Numbered from the stretch's first letter, positions 12,881 through 25,600 are shown. The stretch is 64,000 nucleotides of DNA from Monosporascus cannonballus (GCA_004154925.1 QJNS01000173.1:62001-126000); one strand, 5' to 3'. Numbers and translations are program-made. Notes: a model not told the origin generated them from the sequence alone.

Positions 12881-13704
12881 TTTTATTAACCAGGTTATTC
12901 TTTTCGTATTTATTAATGTTTTTTCGAATAAAAAATAAAATAACGAAAATGTCGCGTTATCAGTTTATTTTAAATTCCGAAAACGTTCGGTTATTTTTTT
13001 TACGTCTATTATTGTCTTATTCGTATAATACCTAATTAATTAATAAGATTATAAATATTATGTAAACTTCCGGTGATATAATAAGTAATAACCGTATGTT
13101 ATATGTTAATTTCGAACCTTTCGTATATAGCATAAAATTACTTACGATCTTTTTTTACGAAACTAATGTTTATTTCGAATTTATAAGTTATAAATACGTA
13201 TTATCCGGAGAATTTCTTTTTTGTCCCGTCGAACTTCTCCGGCCAGAATAACGGTTTCCGTTTAATTCTTATTATTAATTCAGTTATTCGAATTATTTTT
13301 GCGAAATAGCCTAATTATATTTCCGATTATTATTAAGTCGAAAAAAGGTCGGTATTCGTAAGGGCTATTACGGTTTGAATTTGCAATTAAATAATAAGTT
13401 TTTATTAAATAATTAAAACGTTTTTAAGTTATTCAGCCGTTTATATTAATTCCTTATTTACTTTATCTTGCGTTTTTATATCCTTACGAAATTAGGTTAT
13501 TTTTTTGGCTTTTTTCGAATTAGTAATTTATATATTATTCTATAGCCGTTATCGAGCTTATTAAGGTTTCCGTTATAACGTTAAATACCTTTTGTAACTT
13601 TAGGTCGATAAAGGCCCTTTATTCAGTTTTGTAAAAAACGTTCGAAGATCCTAATATTTGATCTCGAACGTTTTTTGCTTTGCTAAATAATAAGCTAGAT
13701 ACTA
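12881..13704 (-). pseudogene. gag N-terminal remnant and leader of element G
   Basis: From about 13260 on the - strand the translation reads K-P-L-F-W-P-E-K-F-D-G-T-K-K-K-F-S-G, then Y-K-F-E-I-N-I and F-V-K-K-D-R-K, with F-Y-A-I-Y-E-R-F following. This resembles the start of Ty3/gypsy capsid domains (P-x-x-F-D-G-x-x-x-x, then L-x-x-Q-L). Between this and the LTR at 13705 lies an untranslated leader holding an inverted repeat near 13630-13675 (aaacgttcgaagatc with gatctcgaacgtttt). Confidence 0.55.
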
Positions 13705-13891
13705 TATAAAAGGCTTTACCTAAACGGTTTGCAATTAATTGCTAATAAAAATTTACTTTTTAGCTAAAAAGAAAAGAAAAAAAATTGAAAATACAGTTAT
13801 ATGTGTTCGCATATAAGGCGCTGCGCTAGTGCTGCTTGGTACCGGCGTTTGTCCGGTGCTCCATAATAGGGCTCCATACAGCCCCATCACA
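13705..13891 (-). repeat. 5' LTR of element G
   Basis: On the - strand it starts TGTGATGGGGCTGTATGGAG and ends at 13705. Its right end on the + strand (gccccatcaca) is followed by tttag (13892-13896), identical to the bases before the other LTR at 288-292. This copy is the less mutated of the two, keeping gccccatc where the other has ctttatt. Confidence 0.82.
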
Positions 13892-16610
13892 TTTAGAAAT
13901 AGAAAATGGAATATATGGAATATATTATTGCCCTAGGACATATTAGAATAAATCTTAAGAAAATCGCTATAGTCATAGAATGGCAGACGCTAACGACGAT
14001 TAAGGAGGTATAAGTATTCCTTGAATTCGCTAACTACTATAGAAAATTCATTCGAAATTTTAGCAAAATAGCTATACTTATAACGAACTTTTCAAAAAGA
14101 AATTCAAATAAATGTTAAAAACAAAAAAAAACATTTCAGGATATAAAAAATGCGATTATTAAAGAGCCAGTATTAATTATATACGATCCAAATTATTCAG
14201 TTAAATTAAAAATCGATATTTCGAATTTCGCGTTAAACGTAATAATCAGATAACGAAATGATTAAAATAAATTATATCTTATTATATTCTTTTCGTATAA
14301 ATTAAAGAAAACCGAACTTAATTACGGTATTCCTAATAAGGAATTTATGGCCATTATTATAGCATTTTAAAAAGTTAGGTATTTCTTAAAAGAAACTTTG
14401 TACCGGGTTAAGATTTATACGAATTATCAAAATCTTACCCGATTTACTACGAACAAAAAGCTTACAGAACGATAATTTCATTACGAGGAAAAATTGGCGA
14501 ACTTTAAGTTCGTTAATATTTATAAAAAATGTTCAGAAAATAACAAAATAAGTACCTTAAGGAAATAACTAAACCTTAAAAAGAAATTAATTAAAATTAC
14601 TTATATACTTTTTAGTAGTATTACGGCAAAGTATTTATATTTGCAATAAATTACGATAATTAGGGCAATACATTTTGATATATATTAAAATATTTAGTAA
14701 TATAGTAATAATTTTCTAGAAAACTAAAGAATAAATTAGATATAAGTTTTAAAAAAATATCGAAAAGATTTAGTACGAAATATATACGAATATTAATTAT
14801 ATAAATATCTAAGGATTTATAAAACCTTAAAATAGCTTTAATGAATATATTTCTTTTTAAAAATAAAATTAACTGTATAAGAGATTATACAGCAATACGA
14901 AATTTACGTTAAAATAAAAGCTTGACGATACAAACTATACGGAAAATTACAGTTATTACTAGTCATAAAACGACCATAATATTTAGTTATATTCGATTTT
15001 ATTATTAAATTTTATATATCAAAAAATTTAGTTATAAGAATATATTACGATAGTATTTTCGTTATCGTTAATTTATTTACGAAATATTCTTATTTTTTAC
15101 TATATTATAAGGATATAAATATCGAATAAATAATAAATATGTTTTTTAAATATAATTTTAGCCTATATAAATTACTAATAAAAGTATTTTAAATAAAGAC
15201 TTAACATGTACATCTAAATTTAAAGAAGGCCTAATAATATAAACCAGCTTAAATTACAAATTATTTAACGTATTTCAACTATAAACAAATAAATAAATAA
15301 AATAAAGGAACTAACTTTTAAAAATTTATTTATAATATTATATTAATTACAAATAAAATAACTTAGTAAAAGAATTATTAATCGTATAATTAACCTATAA
15401 TACCAATTATTATAAAGGCATTAAAATAATATCTGCAAACGTCAATTTTAATTTTATTTTACAGTTTTTCCTAACCGTGCGCAATAATAATCCAATTAAT
15501 ATCAAAATAATTCTTACGGTAAAATAATTACGATAATTATAATAAGAAATAAAATTAAATAAATAAATATTATAATTAAAAAGGGTTAAAAGATTAAGTT
15601 TTCAAAAAGAGAAAATAATTTTCCTCGTTATAAAAAATATTTAAATGAAACGATTTAACAAAAAACTTAATTTCAAATATTTCGGTCCTTATAAAATCGT
15701 TAAAAGATTTTCAAAAAAATAATTATTACTTAAAGCTTTTACCAAAGGTTAAATTCCATCTAATTTGTCATATTTTCTTATTTAAATTAGCATTAAATAC
15801 AATTAAAGTAAATACGGTACAGGATAATATAAAAATGGAAAACGAATAAGTATATAAGGTGGAAAATATTTTCAACATACGAAAACAAAATGGATTTACC
15901 TGATACCTAATTAAGTAGAAAAAGTACTCGAATTTCGAAAACACCTAGAAATCCGCCAAAAATCTTATTAACGCCTAGCGCTTATTAAAGAATTTTTACT
16001 AATAACGAAGGAACTACCCGAAGTAATGGCATTTTAATTTATAAGTTTTAAGGAGAAGAACTTTTAATTTATCGTATTTTAATTAATAACGTCTATTTTA
16101 TCTAAAGCCTGTACCTCGATTACAGATTTTGATTTTAATTACGCAATGTCGTTAAAATTGTCCAAGAACTGAAAAGTACGATTAATAAGTTTCGTACCTT
16201 GGGATTAATAATGCTAGCGTTAACGACGTATACGAAAAAAACGCGTAAAAGTTTCGGACAAAAAGTTTTCGGCCGTTAGCCTTTTTTTTTTAATCTTTTC
16301 GACTTTACTATATAACGAATAATTATGGAAACGGGAATTTTTATTTCGTCGTATAAACGACCTTATTAAATACATTTTTTATAACGAAAAACCCGATTTA
16401 TTATTTAATAATTAAGAAGCCGAATAAAATACAAAAAAATAAGGCACAACGTCGAAACCTTTAAGTTTAATTAAATTAGCCAAAATAAGTCGTTATTCGA
16501 ATTTGCGAAAACAACGCTTAGATATATCAGAAGATATATTAAATGGGTGTAAAAAGCTCACTAAGAGAAAAGAAAATCTTAAACGCAAAATTTGTGGAAG
16601 AAGGAAATCG
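13892..16610 (+). pseudogene. Element F pol continuation: RNase H, integrase, chromodomain, spacer
   Basis: The pol gene of F resumes here after the G insertion, with aaatggaatatatggaat matching the block after RT in A (agtggaatatctggg). RNase H follows (about 14160-14600) and then the integrase (about 14750-15500). A chromodomain at about 15855-15995 reads V-E-N-I-F-N-I-R-K-Q-N-G-F and K-K-Y-S-N-F-E-N-T. A spacer of about 600 bp ends in a purine-rich tract (ggaagaaggaaatcg) directly before the LTR at 16611. An 85-codon open frame at 16503-16760 spans the spacer/LTR junction and is not a gene. Confidence 0.78.
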
Positions 16611-17024
16611 TGTCATAACCTACCGAGCCACGGTTTCCAGAAACGATCTGTCATAACCCAACCACAAATACGCGGTAGAGCAGGTTACGTGATGGATTAC
16701 CAACTTACTGGTGGTAAGCCAGTGAGCCGGATTACCAATTTAGTGGTAGTAAGCAAATAAGCCGGATTACCAACTTATTAATAATAGGCTAATAAATTAA
16801 ATCAAAATATATACGTTTATTATGTTTATAATTTAAATAACTTTAATTTATAATATTTATTAATATTAATTATTTATATTATTATATTATTATTTAGAGT
16901 ATTTTTGGAATTATAAAACGTAATACGATTACTATATTTATTACTTAATTTCCAATGATATTTCCGTCAAGATAAACTCGTACGACTAAGGTTTAATAGT
17001 TGGTTAAACCGCCTAGCCGTTACA
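16611..17024 (+). repeat. 3' LTR of element F
   Basis: It starts TGTCATAACC and ends gccgttaca at 17024 (414 bp). The R/U5 part is shared with the LTRs of A to E. The U3 differs: its first 38 bp (16611-16648) are partly repeated by the next stretch, which again starts tgtcataaccc (16649). It also holds three tandem 35-bp units. The interrupted 5' LTR of element D (49140-49208 plus 56036-56353) has the same structure, so F and D belong to one LTR subtype. Confidence 0.82.
16694..16798 (+). repeat. 35-bp tandem repeat (3 units) in the F LTR
   Basis: Three consecutive 35-bp units each start with ggattaccaa (16694, 16729, 16764). They carry the pattern aacttactggtggtaagcc, with growing transition damage. 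The same three-unit array occurs in the D LTR at 56050-56154. Confidence 0.85.
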
Positions 17025-20000
17025 AATACCAAAAAAATTAACTTAAGAAAAATTAAACAAATAATAACAAAGTATTTAAATAATACAAGGTTAATACGAA
17101 AAGACATTATTATAATAGAAGATTCTACGTAAAATATAAATAATTAAGTTATTAATCTACAAAATGTTGGGAAAATAATAATATACCTTAAAGAAATAAT
17201 TGAAAAATATTAAAAGTAAACAGAAAATAGTTATTCAAGAAGTTTTTAATTAATACAGCAAAATATACGCTCTATATTATAGACGACAAAAATGACTAGT
17301 ATATAATAAATGAAACATACTTATTTATTAACGTATGATATCTATATAAAAAAATTCGATTCATATAATTAATTCAGAAATAACAAAATATACAAATAAT
17401 AATATCGATATACAAATAATGTATAAAAGTAAATAAAAATATATAGATACAAATGCTGTTTTTACTTTTATAATTAATATAATTCAATATCTGAAAAAGG
17501 ATTAATTTAATATATCGTTAACAATATAGTAAAAAAAGTTATTATAACTTTTAAGTTTTAATTAAACCTTATTGTAATCTTTTTAAAAACTATGTTTTAA
17601 AAAGAATTCGATAATTTATTTAAATATTTATTTTAAAAACGATAAAGTAAAAAAGATTAAATAAAACGCTATATATTATACAAAAGAATAATTGACTTGA
17701 CAAAATAAAAATGATAAATGAATTTAGAAACTTGAATATAAGTTACAAAATAAATGCGCTGACAAATATAATAAGTTTAAAGGTTTAACGTATAATACGA
17801 AAAGAATATAAACAAAATTTATTAAATTCGAAAACAATTAAATAAAGTTACTCAAAATAAAATTACAAAATATCAAAATTTAAAGAAATTAAAAATATTT
17901 CTAAAAGAGATTTGAAATATAATAATAAAACCTATTCATAATTTGTTCAAATTTAAAAATACGGATAGAAATGTATTAATATATTGTAATAATAAATTAT
18001 AACATTTTCGGTCAAAGTTATGTTATATTAAATATTATTAATAAATTTCAATTATTATAAAACTATAAATCAAGATTTTAGAAAAATATATATACGAAGA
18101 AATAAAATCTAATTTATTATTAATAAAAATTGATCGTAAGAATAATTATTTCGAGATTTTTATGTAAAAATAATATTAAACGTTTAAGTTTTATATTACT
18201 TTATTTAAAACTTACGACATAATTTTAAAGGTATTATAAATATAATATTATAAAGTTTTAATTATCGAAAAGTAACTAAATAAAATATTTAAAAATACAT
18301 TTTCCATAGTTAATAGATTATAGTAATAAATATATATATAGAAATACGATAAGTACTATATTATATAAAAAGATAAAATAAAAGAAATTAAAATTATGAT
18401 TTATTATTAGTAGTACTAAAGCGAAATGTACATTATTAAATTAAAATTTGAAATACTAATATTAAAAATCTAAAACATAATAAATATATTATTATAATAA
18501 TATAATTAGACTTTTAAAAATATATTTAATACGCAATAACCAAAATATAATAAATAGAATTAACAACAATTTTAAAAAACATTATATTCAAAACCATACT
18601 TTATTTAAATTTTAATGAAAATAAAATATGTATTTTTAACAAATTTTTCAAACTCGATTATAAAAATAAATTTAACTTTTGAAATCATCTGTAAAATATT
18701 TTATATTTTCGTATTGTTTTTAAAAAAGATTTATAACTTATAGTAGATTATTAATAATAAAATAATACTACTATTAATTACGAAAATAGAAAGCCGATTT
18801 TATAAAATGATATAAATTATAATATTCGTTTTTGAAAATAAATATTACATTATTAAAATATCAGAATATACAAATAAAAAATATTTTTAACACGAAAAAT
18901 ACAGTATTTAAATATTTAATTATGTGAATAAGTGTTACAAATTTATTAATAACTTTTTAATAAATAATAAATAATATATTACAAAAATACTTTAATATTT
19001 GAATTTATTTAATAACAGATATAATATACATCAAATATATTTATAAAAACTTTACTTTTTATAAATTATTAAATTATTAATTGACGCTCAAAATTTATAG
19101 TATATTATTATTTCGGAATATATTAAAACAAATCTTGAAAAATCGTTATAACTATAAAAGTACAAATGTTAACTAATTTAAAAGAATATAAGTACTTTTT
19201 AAATTCGCTAATTAAAAAAAACTATATTCGAAACTTAATGGGTTTGTTATACTTTTAATTAACCGTAAGAAACAAATTTAATAAACGTTATAAATCAAGA
19301 AAAACATTTTAAGAAATTAAAAATATATTTTTAACGAATTAATATTAATTATATATAATTCAATATATCTCGTGAAATCTGCAACGGCTATTTTAAGTTA
19401 TATATTAAACCTAATAATTACATAATAAAATGGTTAAAGTAAATTATATATTATTAATTTTTTAGATAGATTAAAGAGAGCTGAATCTATTGGCGTTGTT
19501 TCGGATAAAATATATAATTATTTTTATAATCTTTTAGAACGTTACGCGCTTTTTAAGAGAAATTTATAGTAAATTAAAATTTATATAAATTTTTAAATTT
19601 TTACTACTTTTATTGCGACTAAACAATTTACAAAATAACAATTACAATATTTAAAAGAATAACAGGTTTCGGTTTTATTATTATTTATAAAATGAATTTA
19701 CATAATAGAAAAACTAATATTTTAAGTAAGTAATCAAATTTCGAGCCAAATTAATTAAACTTAATTATATAATTTTTGATACTATTTTTAAATAATATTG
19801 ATATTTATATTAACCTATATTATCACGGATTATATTATATACTATATACTAAAAAGTTATAAATATAATAGAAAGTTATTTCAAAAAATAAATTATAAAT
19901 TATCAAATACTATTAAACAAACTAATTATATAATATATAAAAATATTAGTTATATTAATATTTAAAATTTATAAAATGTAAAAATGATTGTAAACTACTT

Positions 20001-20654
20001 ATTATCTGTTAATATAAACACAATATTTATATAAATATAATAATAATATATTATTCGTAGTAAAGTTATAACATAACAATATAAACTTTACGTCAAATTA
20101 CAACTATTATTAGTTTTAAAAAATCTATATAAAATAATCATTATAATTCTTATTAATAAAACTTGTTATTCGAAACTTTAATATCAGAAATATATTACAA
20201 TAATATTTTTGTAATTGTTGACAGATTTACGATATTTTCGTCACTTTTTACGTTATTAAAAAATACTTGTAATATATTTGGAGTGGTATATAAAATTATT
20301 TTCAATAAACAAATCATGTTTAATTTAAAGGTTTAGTAAAGGTTTATAATATAGATCGACTTAAATTTTAAATTATTTAATATATTTAAACTTTAAACAA
20401 ACGGATAAATAAAATAATAAAATTAAACCTTGAAATATATTTATGATATTATATTAGTTGCAAGCAATATATTTAATGTAAAAATAATTTATTAATTACG
20501 TAATTCATAATATCAGTTATTGTAAAAGCTTTTAAACTACTTTAATATGTGTAAATTTTAATTTTATATTTAATATTTACAAAGATACGTACGACGAACC
20601 TATTAATATTACGATAATTATAACTGTTAAACGGTTTAATCTACTATTAAACTT
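17025..20654 (+). mobile_element. Element H: old, highly degraded relative of the A/B family
   Basis: The sequence follows the A/B internal region colinearly from late gag (about 17050) through protease-RT (about 18000-19100), RNase H (19300-19800) and integrase (to about 20620). It is more decayed and AT-richer, with short indels and no readable active sites. Recognisable blocks include gacgacaaaaat near 17282, the ggaatatattaaaac block near 19115 and the cggataaa block of RNase H near 19500. It begins exactly where the F LTR ends, which suggests F inserted into H and that the rest of H lies left of the window. No LTR of H is seen. Confidence 0.65.
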
Positions 20655-20660
20655 TAGTCG

Positions 20661-22672
20661 CACGAGTTGATATTAGTAAAAATATCGTAAATTTCTAATT
20701 AATATATATAATAACTAGTTACGTTTCTTAATATTAAAAGAATTTTAAATTACGAATTGTTATTACAAATTATTATTATTAAAAATATAAAAATAGCAAA
20801 AATATATAACTTATTATACAAGTGAGTTGGATATATAAATAAGCTGAATACCTTTTGGCATTTCGCAACAACAAATTCAAATAAAATAACTATAACGCAG
20901 TAAATTAAATCAAAATAATCGAAAATTGTACTGTTAAACGTATTTACAGCTTTTTTATAAGTACGTGCATTATGTCCGAGCTTAATATAAATGCTATATT
21001 TTTGTTTTTTTCGCCTGAACCTTTTTATAATTATCATTTTTAACTGCTATTAGTTGCGATTATTTATTAATACCTTTTTTTCGTAATTATAAAAACTTAT
21101 ATCTTTTTTATAGTAAATATTTATCTTTCTTAAAAATGTATATTTTTAGTTTTTTGACGTTTATTAAAGACGTAGTTCGTTTCTCGAAAATCGCCATTTT
21201 CCTTTCGAAAAAAAGCGATTTCGTATAAAAGCATTAAGTTATTTTTTGTTTAAAAATTTAACCGATTTAACCATTTTTATTAGCAAATTTCCTTGGTAAT
21301 ATCTGATTTTTCTGTATAAATAACGTCTGTATTAAGTTATTTTAATAATATCTTTAAAGGTTTTTATAGATAAAGAAAAAACGAAATTAATAAAGGTAAG
21401 CGGCGAAACGGTCGATATAGGTAAAATTAAAACTTTTAAATAGAAAGAAACGTAATTAGAATTAAATAAAACAAATCCCGTTTTTGTAAATCCAGATTTA
21501 ATATTATCGGTCGTTATAACAACTTTAAACGTATTACAAAAACTGGCGATAAAATCCTCCTTAGCAATATAAGTAACGTGTCGCTGTATAAAATTTGCGA
21601 TATATAACGAATAAACGCGGTTTAATATAGAAAAAAAGGATAAGTCGAAAGGTTAAAATCGATAAAAAAAAGAAGCAGATATATAAAACGTAGTAATATC
21701 GTTATTCGCGTAATAATTTTCGAATTCGATTGAATAATAATTTTCGTAACCGTCGAGGATAAAAAAACGTTTCGAACTTTTAGTATACGTTTTAATATAT
21801 TTGTCGAAATATTTAATCTATTTTAAACCCAGTTTAATTGTTATTTAGCCGTTTTTGTTTACAGCAAATTTTCAGTTGGATAAGAATAGATTATCGGCGA
21901 ATTAGCGAAAAAGGTAGTTTTTCCTAATAAGAATAATGAATGAGAATAAGGCCCAGCCTTAAGAATTAACAGCTTATATTATTATAGACTATTTTCGATT
22001 TCCTTATTGGGCTTATTTAGAGTTTTTACGTTTTTTAACACTAATAATAATCATGTCTATTACTATGAAGAGTCCTATTTAGAATTCCGTTTTGTCGAAA
22101 TTATAGATATTTTTCTTTATAATATTATACTTTGCGATTATAGTCCGGGCAAACTTTAACCACTTTCGAAATATTTCCGAACTTTCGTTTAAAATCTTTT
22201 AATAATTTATCGGTCGATTTAAATACGTGTGAAGTTTTTTTTGCCGTTTAATAAAATTAAATACCTAGTTAACCTCGACGCGTATTACAACGCGCTACGT
22301 AAATAACAAATTCGCCATATTTTTAACGTGCTGAAATCGGATAAGAAACGCTTGTATATCTAGGTTAAGGACTTTTTCAACAATTGATTTTTTTCAATCG
22401 GCGTGAAATTTTGTAAAAAAGAGATAATATCGGCTCGGGCGCGTATATCGTTATATCGCATCTTTAAGATAAAATTTGGGATATTATAAATAAAACCAAA
22501 TTTTTTATAATTAATTTTCGGGTTATTTTTTTTAGTTTAAACAGCTAGGTTTATTTTCCATTTTTTCATAAGCCGTTCTATATTGTAATTATTGAGAAAT
22601 AAATAATTAAAGTCGGATGGTAAAATTATTAAAAGAAAATGTCCAGCTTATTTGTATGTCCAGCTCACTCGT
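20661..22672 (-). mobile_element. Fot1/pogo-type (Tc1/mariner superfamily) DNA transposon, RIP-damaged
   Basis: The - strand encodes a degraded pogo/Fot1 transposase. Blocks in order are N-F-D-K-T-E-F (first Asp codon 22094-22096), G-W-A-L-F-S-F-I-I-L (about 21950), F-I-L-D-G-Y-E-N-Y-Y-S (second Asp 21752-21754), P-F-D-L-S-F-F (third Asp 21644-21646), and I-A-K-E-D-F-I-A-S-F. The C-terminal zinc knuckle reads K-Y-S-I-Y-I-K-L-G-H-N-A-R-T-Y-K-K (about 20950-21005). Second and third Asp are 36 codons apart, fitting the DD35D spacing of Fot1-like enzymes. H-to-Y, C-to-Y and W-to-stop changes are RIP-typical. The right end carries gtccagctcactcg (22658-22671); cgagttga near 20663 may be its decayed inverted copy, so the ends are approximate. 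Confidence 0.8.
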
Positions 22673-23509
22673 ATAATACGTTATACTTAATTAAGCATAA
22701 GAAATAAACAAATCACATTAATTTTTCGAAAAGAAAATACATTACGGCCTGGTCACTCGTAAGAGCTCCAGCATATATGCAGCTGTAAGTACTAGAATAA
22801 TTGCTATAATTGCGATCATTCCACCGATCTTTTGCCCTGGTGGCGTAATAATATGGTGCAGTCACAACATTAACGGTATAACAATTTTTAATCGTTAAAT
22901 TTAAATAATTAGATTTAACGTAAGTTAAACACGAATTAATAGAACTTGCACGCGCCGAAATACTTAGAAATCTTATTATGCCGTTAGAACAATATGAGAA
23001 ATAGTATTTAACGATTATATATTAACGAGCGTAATTAAAATAAAAGGATTCGTACGAAACATACGTAATCTTGGAAGGACGTTCGCCGGAAGCAACGGGA
23101 ATAAGTTTGTCGTAGCCAAACAGCGAATATTGTCAGCTAGCCAGGGTGTGCTATAGCACACCCAATACGAAAAGGTCACCTTTTGAACGGAGTATATATA
23201 CTCCGTTCCTAAGTTACACTAAAGCTGTACGCGTTGCGAAAGCGTACGCAATTAGCTAAATATAACAACAACTGAGATCCCCTATATCTGACAAATATCG
23301 TTATCTTTATTTCGCCAACCGATTAACCTATCGCTAGCCTCTTATAACGTATCGTAAGATTATATACGCTTTAGGAAATAATTACCGCAATAAGCTTTGC
23401 CGCCGGCGTTATTAAAAAACGCTTTTTAATATATAAAAGTACGTACTTTATTAAAAAAATAAAAATTAATACGAAAATAACTAAAACGATTTCCAGACGT
23501 TACGTTATA
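22673..23509. other. Unassigned segment between the pogo element and element B
   Basis: Mixed composition. A less mutated patch at 22755-22880 encodes on the - strand a short hydrophobic stretch (M-I-A-I-I-A-I-I-L-V-L-T-A-A-Y-M) ending at a stop, of unknown meaning. 23080-23280 is GC-richer and holds a palindrome cluster. 23280-23504 is AT-rich with no recognisable domain. The last five bases, ttata (23505-23509), are the target duplication of element B. Confidence 0.4.
23144..23247. repeat. Cluster of perfect palindromes
   Basis: Three uninterrupted inverted repeats lie almost edge to edge. gggtgtgctatagcacaccc (23144-23163) is a 20-bp perfect palindrome. aaaaggt-c-acctttt (23170-23184) has a one-base loop. 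A 24-bp perfect palindrome starting gaacggagtata occupies 23185-23208. A fourth with arms gtacgc/gcgtac spans 23227-23247. None shows a RIP-type mismatch. Function unknown. Confidence 0.85.
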
Positions 23510-23915
23510 TATTACAACCCAACGAGCTTCGGCCTCAAGAAACGGTCAGACAAAGATTATATAAGCCATCTTTCGGGTTACGTGACGGTAATTACTGCCA
23601 AGCCAGTAATTATTAGTAATTAAAGGTGATTCTAAGTAATTATGATTATTATTAGCTGCGTAATTAAAAGTAATTAAGCTAAAAAAAGGAGGATATATAC
23701 GTTTATTATTTCTACAAGTTTAAATAATACCAGTTTGCAATAAATTATTTATTAATATTAATTGTTTATAATAATATTTCGTTATTTAAAGCATTTTTAG
23801 TATTACGAGATGGAATACGTTACGGTATTTATTATTTAGTTTTTTACGATATTTTTGCTAATATAAACCCGTGCGATTAAGGTTTAATAATTAGTTAAAT
23901 TATTAAGCTATTAAA
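23510..23915 (+). repeat. 5' LTR of element B
   Basis: It starts tattacaaccc (TG changed to TA) and pairs with 30480-30881 over about 405 bp. The U3 has the B/E-type head (caacgagcttcggcctcaag) and iterated gtaatt/gtgatt motifs. The R/U5 is shared with the other copies. Confidence 0.87.
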
Positions 23916-25600
23916 CGTACAAGTTTTTATTTAGTAAAACCTTTAAACTTTAAGCAATATTATCAATATTATATTTATCAGTAAGCAGCTCGAATAGCCT
24001 CTTGATTAAGTCTCTGATAACCCGGATATCGAAATTGAATTCGAAAAGAAAAAAAATAATTTTGTCTTTTTTGCGAAAAAGTTCTTTAACATCTAGATGC
24101 CATAAACAAACGTATTATTTAGCTTGAGAAAGATATTAATAATCTTACAACGTTCATTTAAGCCGCCTATAAGAAACTTAAGAAGAGAAAAAGGCTTTCG
24201 AAATCGGAAAGCTTTTTTCAACGAACTAGGTTATTTAATTAAATTTTACCAAGAAATCAGAAAAGGTTTTTAAACCTTTTAAACCAGAACCTTTTAACAA
24301 AACTTCGATTAACTTATAATTATTTTTAACTTAATACCGAATATACTTTAGGTATTTTTTTATTTGATTAATTACGTCTATTATATAAAGCGAATTTATA
24401 ATCGGATAATTTACCGAAAATACGATTATTTAATTTGAGCTCGTTATAAGAAAGTACGTTATTTTATTAATCGAAAAACGAAATCCGGAAATAATGCTAA
24501 TTTATAACAATTATAAACAAGTTAAGTAAATATTAACAAAAGTTTTCGGAACAATAAACGAGAAAATAAAAGCCGAAATATAGATTTAATAATTACAATA
24601 AAAGAAATTAATATTTAGTTATAATAATACAGTCGTTTACTTAGTCTTTAAGCTAAATTAAAATAAAAAATATTAATAATTAAGTTTTGCGATAATTTGA
24701 AAAAAAATATAAAAAAAGTTCTTTAACTTCGATCGAACTAATTATTTATCGGATTATATCGCGATAACGGTTAAAATCGACGATCGATAATACGTTTGGC
24801 GTATTAAAGGTACCAAAGAAAAAAAGATAACAAACCCCGATTTACGATTAATATCAGCGTTTTTCGATGCGGTAAAACTTTTTACGATATAGAGCCAGAA
24901 CTTATGGAGCTTGAGATTATTTATAGAAAGAATTAAAGCCAAATCAAATATTTTAATTGTAACAAAATAGGATATAAAGCGGCATGGTGTAAGGTATTTA
25001 AAAAGCTCCGTCAAAATAACTAGAAACTCGTACTCGAAAGATAATCTAGAGAAATTAAAAGAACGAAAGTAAATCTCTTAATATAACTCGGCTTAAGTAC
25101 GTATTAGGCCCCCTATGGCGAAAAGCCTAATAAGGAATATACGAAACGAGAAAGCTGATTTAATAGGTAACGTAAATATAATAAGAAGAATTATAAGGAT
25201 AGTTACGTAAATATTAGGATTAAATAGAAAAACTTTATCCCGGAACCCCTAATTAATACGGCAAAATACATACTATGTATTGTCGGCGACAAGAATATCT
25301 CGATTACGAAAAATGAAAATAGTATATTTACGGATAAATTACATATATATCTTACGAAGGATTCGATTTTTTAAACCAAACAGAGAATAATAAGAACGAT
25401 AAATAATGGTATCGACATTTTCGATTCATAGATTTAGGAGATGTTTAGCAACTGGCCGAAATAAAAAGCTGGCCCGAAAAAAAGTAATGCTTATAAAAAG
25501 ATCTTTTTTGTTATTATGAGTAATATAATTACTAAGCGGAAAAGGAATTGATTTAGTATATACTGGAAAAATATTGCCAAAAGGTTATTATAGATCTTTA
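23916..25600 (+). pseudogene. gag remnant of element B with CCHC zinc knuckle
   Basis: The capsid portion runs to about 24930 and is colinear with 4550-5350 in A. At 24949-24990 the frame reads Y-F-N-C-N-K-I-G-Y-K-A-A-W-C. This is a C-x2-C-x4-H-x4-C nucleocapsid knuckle in which the first Cys and the His have become Tyr; the other two cysteines survive. A spacer to the protease follows (about 25000-25980). The 86-codon open frame on the - strand at 24754-25014 is antisense to this gene and not a gene itself. Confidence 0.7.

Larger units (their letters stand above)
293..13891 (-). mobile_element. Element G: Ty3/gypsy LTR retrotransposon, - strand, split by element A
   Basis: G is bounded by matching LTRs at 293-481 and 13705-13891 and flanked by a 5-bp target duplication tttag (288-292 and 13892-13896). 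On the - strand, gag-like, reverse transcriptase, RNase H and integrase remnants follow in that order from 13.3 kb down to about 2 kb. This is the order of Ty3/gypsy (Metaviridae) elements. Element A interrupts it between 4143 and 10863. Without A it measures about 6.9 kb. Its LTRs, short at about 190 bp, and its protein residues differ from the A/B/C/D family, so it is a separate lineage. All frames are broken by RIP-type transitions. Confidence 0.8.

Noticed and set aside
16503..16760. 85-codon open frame on the + strand
   Set aside because: It crosses the spacer/LTR boundary of element F and reads through the 35-bp repeats.
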